A stretch of 64,000 bases of DNA, taken from contig NC_088779.1 in the NCBI RefSeq assembly GCF_954871325.1, positions 18,168,846-18,232,845 of the forward strand. The letters run 5' to 3'. The first letter of the stretch is position 1, and each line of letters opens with the position of its first letter. The notes beneath the pieces are model-generated. The model was not told where the DNA came from, did not search any database, and saw only the letters and a program-made list of their open reading frames with translations. The translations under genes were made by a program, and so were the position numbers. Positions 59,530-64,000 of this stretch are shown here, one piece after another. Origin of the DNA: Gordionus sp. m RMFG-2023. Taxonomy: Eukaryota > Nematomorpha > Gordioida > Chordodea > Parachordodidae.

Positions 59530-60300
59530 AAAAAATTTCTAAGGCCCAACTCAACCTGGCCCGAATTTTCTTACAAAATATTAGGCCCAAACACAGCCCA
59601 ACCTATTTTGCAAATCTCTACAGTACATAATGCAATAACAAAATATTTGTTTTGATTTTTATAATTTGGCAAGATTTTAAGCTGCTTAGTTTATAAATAA
59701 TTTATTATTATTGGTTTAACTTTTATTTAAAGATCTCACTTGAGGAAGAGGTTCAAATTGATATCCTACTTTGGTGGAAATGACAATAAAAAGATTTTCT
59801 AAAGCTATCAAAATTAGCAATTCCTGCAACTGTTTTTTCTGAACAAGGATTTAGCATATCCAGAATTAGAACAAAGAATGTGCTTGAATTCAGAAAATGC
59901 TGATTTTTGCAATATAATTATATATTTTTTCATGAATATTTTATTTGATCAAATAAATTCCTTATCTGTAATAAAAATTGAATATTTTTTTATGTTTATA
60001 GTAATTTCCTAAATTATAAAACTTTTTTGTAGAGGTGTAATAATGAAATTGAATTATTTATATTAGATGCTTAAAAAAATTGAAAGAATAGCCATAATTA
60101 AATTTTATATTGCTGGGCTTGGATTAAAGAATTTATTTATATTTGAGCGGGCAGGTAAAAATTTTTAGACTAATTGGTGGACATGTAAGGAATTTTAGAC
60201 TAATAGGTGGCTAGGTGTATGTTTATAAAAAGGGTGGGTTAAAAATTTTTAATATTTGGTGGGCAGGCTTATGAGCTAAAAACCCAACACTGCAGCTTCT
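59530..60300 (+). mobile_element. Debris of hAT elements
   Basis: At 59540-59620 an end rich in GGCCCAA/AACCTGGCCC and closing 'ttttgcaaatctcta' looks like a hAT terminus truncated by the satellite. At about 59740-59900 the plus strand carries a dimerisation-region remnant (ILLWWK, then LAIPATVFSEQGFSISR). At 60110-60300 GGTGGGCAGG-type subterminal repeats end near 'caacactgcagcttcta'. Pieces of one or two dead elements. Confidence 0.6.
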
Positions 60301-60519
60301 AATTGTATATCAAATCAACTTAAATTTGTTTAACCAATTTGGTTTCAATCAATTTAAAGAGTCTTGTCCACCTTGGAGATATATTAATTAAAATAAAATA
60401 CATTGGCTTATATTTTAAAATTTTGATACAAAATGTTTAAGTCTATATAAATCGCGATATTTTTTTTTGTATCTTGTGTTTGAATTGAATATTTATATTA
60501 TATATATTAGTATAAAATT

Positions 60520-61429
60520 TTATGTTATATTTGATGTGCAATTATTCTTCAATAAATTTAACATGGATATTGGAGAGGGTGTTTGACATTTTAAAATATT
60601 TTTACCATTCAATATTTTTTTGATTTCTTTTTCTGTTGAAGGACCTATAGCTACAAGTGTGTAATTATAATATTTACATCTTAGTAAATTTTCTAATAAA
60701 TCTCTTGAGTAAATTACACTTGAAGGACTAAAAAATATTAAATATATATTTATCCCATTAGCAATGTTAATATCATCATTTATAGAATTTAAAAAGGATT
60801 TGAAAGAATTTTGCATATTATCATTTGGAAGAGTTTTATAAGCAACCAAAGAATAATGATTTATTGAATATAACTTTAGATTATTTTCAATTGTATCTTT
60901 AGCAAGTTCTCCTTTTATATATAGTAAAGGTTTCTCTTGATATTGACCACCTACTAATTGACAATTTAATTATTTTAAAATATTTAATTTTACATATATC
61001 AACAATTATTTTTGATAAGGCTTCTGAATTATTAGCTATCAAATTTTCCTTAGTTTCCAAATTTAAATTGATTTTAGCTAGATAACTTGATTTAGGAGCA
61101 ATGCAAAAAAGTGATTTATTGTTCCATTTAAATGACAACTCAGTATACCATAATGTCTGAAAACTAAACTCATTTATTACATTAAAAATGGAATCGATGG
61201 AACGTGGGCTTGTTAATATTAGCCCATTATAACTTTCAGGGTGTAATAAATTTTCGTAGAGTAAATTTACATTGCAAAATTCAAATTTTAATGTTGGTAT
61301 AACAACACTATTATAACCATTTTCATCTAGTAACTAATTGCATGATATAATTAGTACATTTTAAAAAAAACCTTCTGGTATTCATCTTCTTTATCAGATG
61401 ACTTGAATAATAGTGCATATGGTTTCATA
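60520..61429 (-). CDS. UROS: Uroporphyrinogen-III synthase (three exons)
   Basis: Closes and inverts ring D of hydroxymethylbilane to make uroporphyrinogen III, the fourth step of haem synthesis, in the cytosol. Exons: 61372-61429, 60994-61326 and 60520-60953; introns of 45 bp (GTTTTT...ACTAG, with a TACTAAT branch-point sequence) and 40 bp (GTAAAA...TTAG). The 274-residue product is close to the usual 260-270. Exon 1 starts MKPYALLFKSSDKEDE. Exon 2 has VVIPTLKFEF, GLILTSPRSID, LFCIAPKSSYLA and NNSEALSKIIV (domain one and hinge). Exon 3 has KPLLYIKGELAKDTI, FFSPSSVIYS, TLVAIGPSTEKEI and TPSPISMLNLL, the conserved C-terminal signatures. The second acceptor is TTAGTAG, so two in-frame choices differ by one residue. 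No internal stops; it looks functional. Confidence 0.92.
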
Positions 61430-61658
61430 GAATATTACGAAACGAAGTGATTGATTGATAAAATTTATGACAAAGAAGATTTCTATTGATTTAAAAATAA
61501 AATACATATAAGATGTCGCAATTTTTAAAAGTGAGAGACGAAATAAAATTTGTTATCCTCAATCACAATATAGAATACCAAGATTCAATACTATATTAGA
61601 AGTTGTAATTATAATGTATATTTATTTTTTTAGATAAAACTATAACATCGGTGGCGGG
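61430..61658. other. UROS upstream region
   Basis: About 230 bp between the UROS start and the next hAT element must hold the UROS promoter (minus strand). No defined box was recognised. Confidence 0.35.
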
Positions 61659-63904
61659 CAGGGTTGGGCAAATTTTCAGAAAATTGTATTCGGATACAGA
61701 TACAGATACTTTATAAAATTTTGTATTTAAGTTACAAGATACTAGATACTTTAAAATTTCAATAAGATATAAGATACAAGATACTTGTATTTTTTTTAAA
61801 AAAAGTATCTAAGATACAAGATACTTTTTTAAAAAACTTTAAATAGTCAAAATCAAAATGTATAAAGCTTTATTTTCTTATCTATATAATAATTTATAAA
61901 AAAATATTTAAAATAAATTGTAGAAAATAACAAATTTATTATAAAAGATAATGCGATATTCCATTTAATAATTATATAATTAGTAAATAATAATAAATCA
62001 GCATCATATATCAGCAATATTTTTTAATATTATTAATTTTTCAAATGATTTATAGTTCAATCTTTGACGATGTGGTCTGTTAACCATATTAGCTAAGCTA
62101 AATAATCTTTCAACGGGGGCTGAGGAGGGTAATATTGTGTTATATTTAATAAATATTTCTTTTAAATATTTGTAACTATTTAACATATTTATACTCCGCC
62201 TGTCATCTTTCATATAATTTAGGACCTCTATTTCAATATCATTTATTGAATTATTAGAATTGGATGTGGTACTTTTAAGGCAAAAGTAATCATCATCTTC
62301 ATCGATTGAAGATTTTGTTGAAGTATTAATTTCAATATTATTTTTAAAAACAATTAAAACTTCATGTAATAACAAATCCTGAAGGTATTTTTTTTTCTTT
62401 TTCACCATCAATCCAACGATTAAAATCGGGATGAGAAATAGTTGCCAAAAATACACTTTTAAAATTGTTATCAAAATCATATATATTTTTAAATCTTTTA
62501 TTTAAATAATTTTCTATGGCAATAACTAATGGTTTGCAAAATTGTAGATTGGTTTGAATTAAATTTGTAATTTTTTTTTAACGACATTTAAATTTGGAGC
62601 TGATTCTTCATAAGAGCAGTTGATTTCACTCTGTATTTTGTCAATCGCTATAGCCAATGGGGCCATTATATTGCAATATTCTTCTAAATATTGAATTTCA
62701 ATATCTCTTAATTTAGGAAATTCTAATTTTTGACATAATTTAGGAATTTGGCCTTTAAATTTTAATAAACTATAAAGATTATCATACAAACTATTCCATC
62801 TAGTGCAACAAGGTGTAACTAATTGCAGGATGATGAATTTTAGAAATGTTAGGAGAATCCTTAATAGCTCTCTCGACATCTGTTGTGGCAAATAGACTTA
62901 TCGTATGGCACAAACAACGAATGTGTTGAGGCAATGTTATTGAGGCTTCTTTAGACCCTTAAATAAACAAATAAATAATTCGGATTCTATACATTCATCA
63001 TCATTGATGTCAAAGTCATTCTCTACAGCTTCCATAGAATATCCAAACTGCTTGAAAGCTTTCCTAAAGTTAGAGCCGTTATCTGTAACAGTTGCTATAT
63101 GTTTTTTGTCAATATTAAAGTCACGATGAATCTCTTTATTGTGATCATCTTGAAGTACTTCAAAAAATTTGCCATTAAGTATGCTTAGTTTAAATTTATT
63201 GTTATAATTTTCGGTTGAAGAATCATCTGAAGACGAAGATAAACATATTATTCTATTTTCTTCTTCTATAATTTTAAAATAGACAGATATAAAACGATTC
63301 AAATATGGTAGTTCTAATTGTTAGCAAATTGCTATATAAGGACCAACGTCATATATCAAAAATTATTTTAAAATATCTAAATTTTGATTAAATTTTTCAT
63401 TTAAATCTTAAAACAATATCATTTTAAATTTTAATACTATTTAAATTAACCAATATAATTTTTTTTAAAGTATCTGTATCTTTTTGAATACAAAGTTGGT
63501 TAAGATACAAATACTTTTAAATAATATTGTTGCGTTATTCTAATTTCTTAATCTTATTATTATTTTTTGTAATCTAATTTTTATTATTTTTTGTAATTTG
63601 ATTTTTAACTTATTTGCGTAACCTTGTTTTTATAACTTTCGGCGTAACCTTACTTTTTATATTTTATAATATATTTTGATTTTCGTTTGTATTCTAATTT
63701 ATATTTATAGAAAATGTATATATACCTTAAGAAAAGAAAAAGAAATTAGTTAATAAAAAATATTTTTACTGACTCGCACCTCGCGCAATATCGTTAAGAT
63801 CTTATTCTTTTCAAATATGTATCTTAGATACTGGATACAAGATACTTTCCAAAATTTTAAAAATGTATCTTAGATACAAATATCCGCGATACTGCCCAAC
63901 CCTG
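61659..63904 (-). mobile_element. hAT element (2.25 kb) with decayed transposase
   Basis: Terminal repeats CAGGGTTGGGCAAA and TGCCCAACCCTG are flanked by exact duplications GTGGCGGG (61651-61658 and 63905-63912). Both ends carry clusters of AGATACAAGATACTT, likely transposase-binding sites. Minus-strand transposase pieces: 62937-63302 (TVTDNGSNFRKAF), 62559-62891 (CCTRWNSLYDNLYSLL, YCNIMAPLAIAIDKIQ) and 62004-62480 (YNTILPSSAPVERLFSLANM, dimerisation motif). The frame is interrupted between pieces and the TIR-proximal part holds a solo LTR, so it is inactive. Confidence 0.93.
63528..63787. mobile_element. Probable solo LTR (260 bp)
   Basis: It starts TGTTGCGTTATTC and ends CACCTCGCGCA, flanked by ATAT on both sides (63524-63527 and 63788-63791). 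It interrupts the hAT end between its subterminal AGATAC repeats. No matching internal region was seen in the window. Confidence 0.6.
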
Positions 63905-64000
63905 GTGGCGGGTATGCCATGTAAACACTAATTGAAGTCCTATGAAGAATTTTCAAAATTATGGAATTATTTTCAAGAGCTTTACATTTATCAGAAGATT

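Overview
This window is nuclear DNA from an AT-rich, transposon-choked eukaryote. The evidence is spliceosomal introns in two recognisable host genes, TIR DNA transposons with 8-bp target duplications, LTR elements, LINEs, a tRNA-derived SINE and long satellite arrays. The proteins fit an opisthokont (fungus or animal), but I cannot place it further.

Host genes are sparse. A mitochondrial rRNA 2'-O-methyltransferase (MRM1/TrmH family) lies on the minus strand in five exons between 5409 and 16037. Three of its introns are 41-85 bp, but one is about 9.5 kb and filled with transposons, a LINE and repeats. A second plus-strand gene of unknown function starts at 16172, head-to-head with MRM1, and also has about 41-45 bp introns. 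A complete uroporphyrinogen-III synthase (UROS) lies on the minus strand at 60520-61429 in three exons with 40-45 bp introns, so the organism probably makes its own haem. Most 5' splice sites read GTT rather than GTA or GTG.

Layout: 1-3920 holds a 120-bp satellite in two inverted arms around a core with other tandem repeats. 5.4-16 kb is MRM1 with its giant intron (a hAT element with an inverted internal duplication, MITEs, a minisatellite, a LINE with a nuclease-like C-terminus). 16-19.7 kb is the divergent gene followed by two unrelated tandem arrays. 20.4-21.8 kb is a non-autonomous hAT. 22.8-31.3 kb is a three-deep nest of LTR fossils that also carries a SINE. 31.5-38.25 kb is an RTE-like LINE with a 5' inversion, split by a Gypsy fossil. 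38.3-40.4 kb is nested hAT-type MITEs with a second SINE copy. 40.7-46 kb is a rearranged, partly palindromic Gypsy fossil hit by an internally deleted hAT. 47-54 kb holds two nearly identical hAT elements in opposite orientation, the second inside a 155-bp satellite. 54-59.5 kb is a Mutator-like (MULE) transposase fragment flanked by inverted arms of that satellite. 59.5-64 kb has hAT debris, UROS, and a hAT element carrying a solo LTR.

At least ten hAT-type insertions are visible, several with exact 8-bp target duplications, so hAT is the dominant superfamily here. LTR elements are treated as fossils and described only by extent, parts and age.
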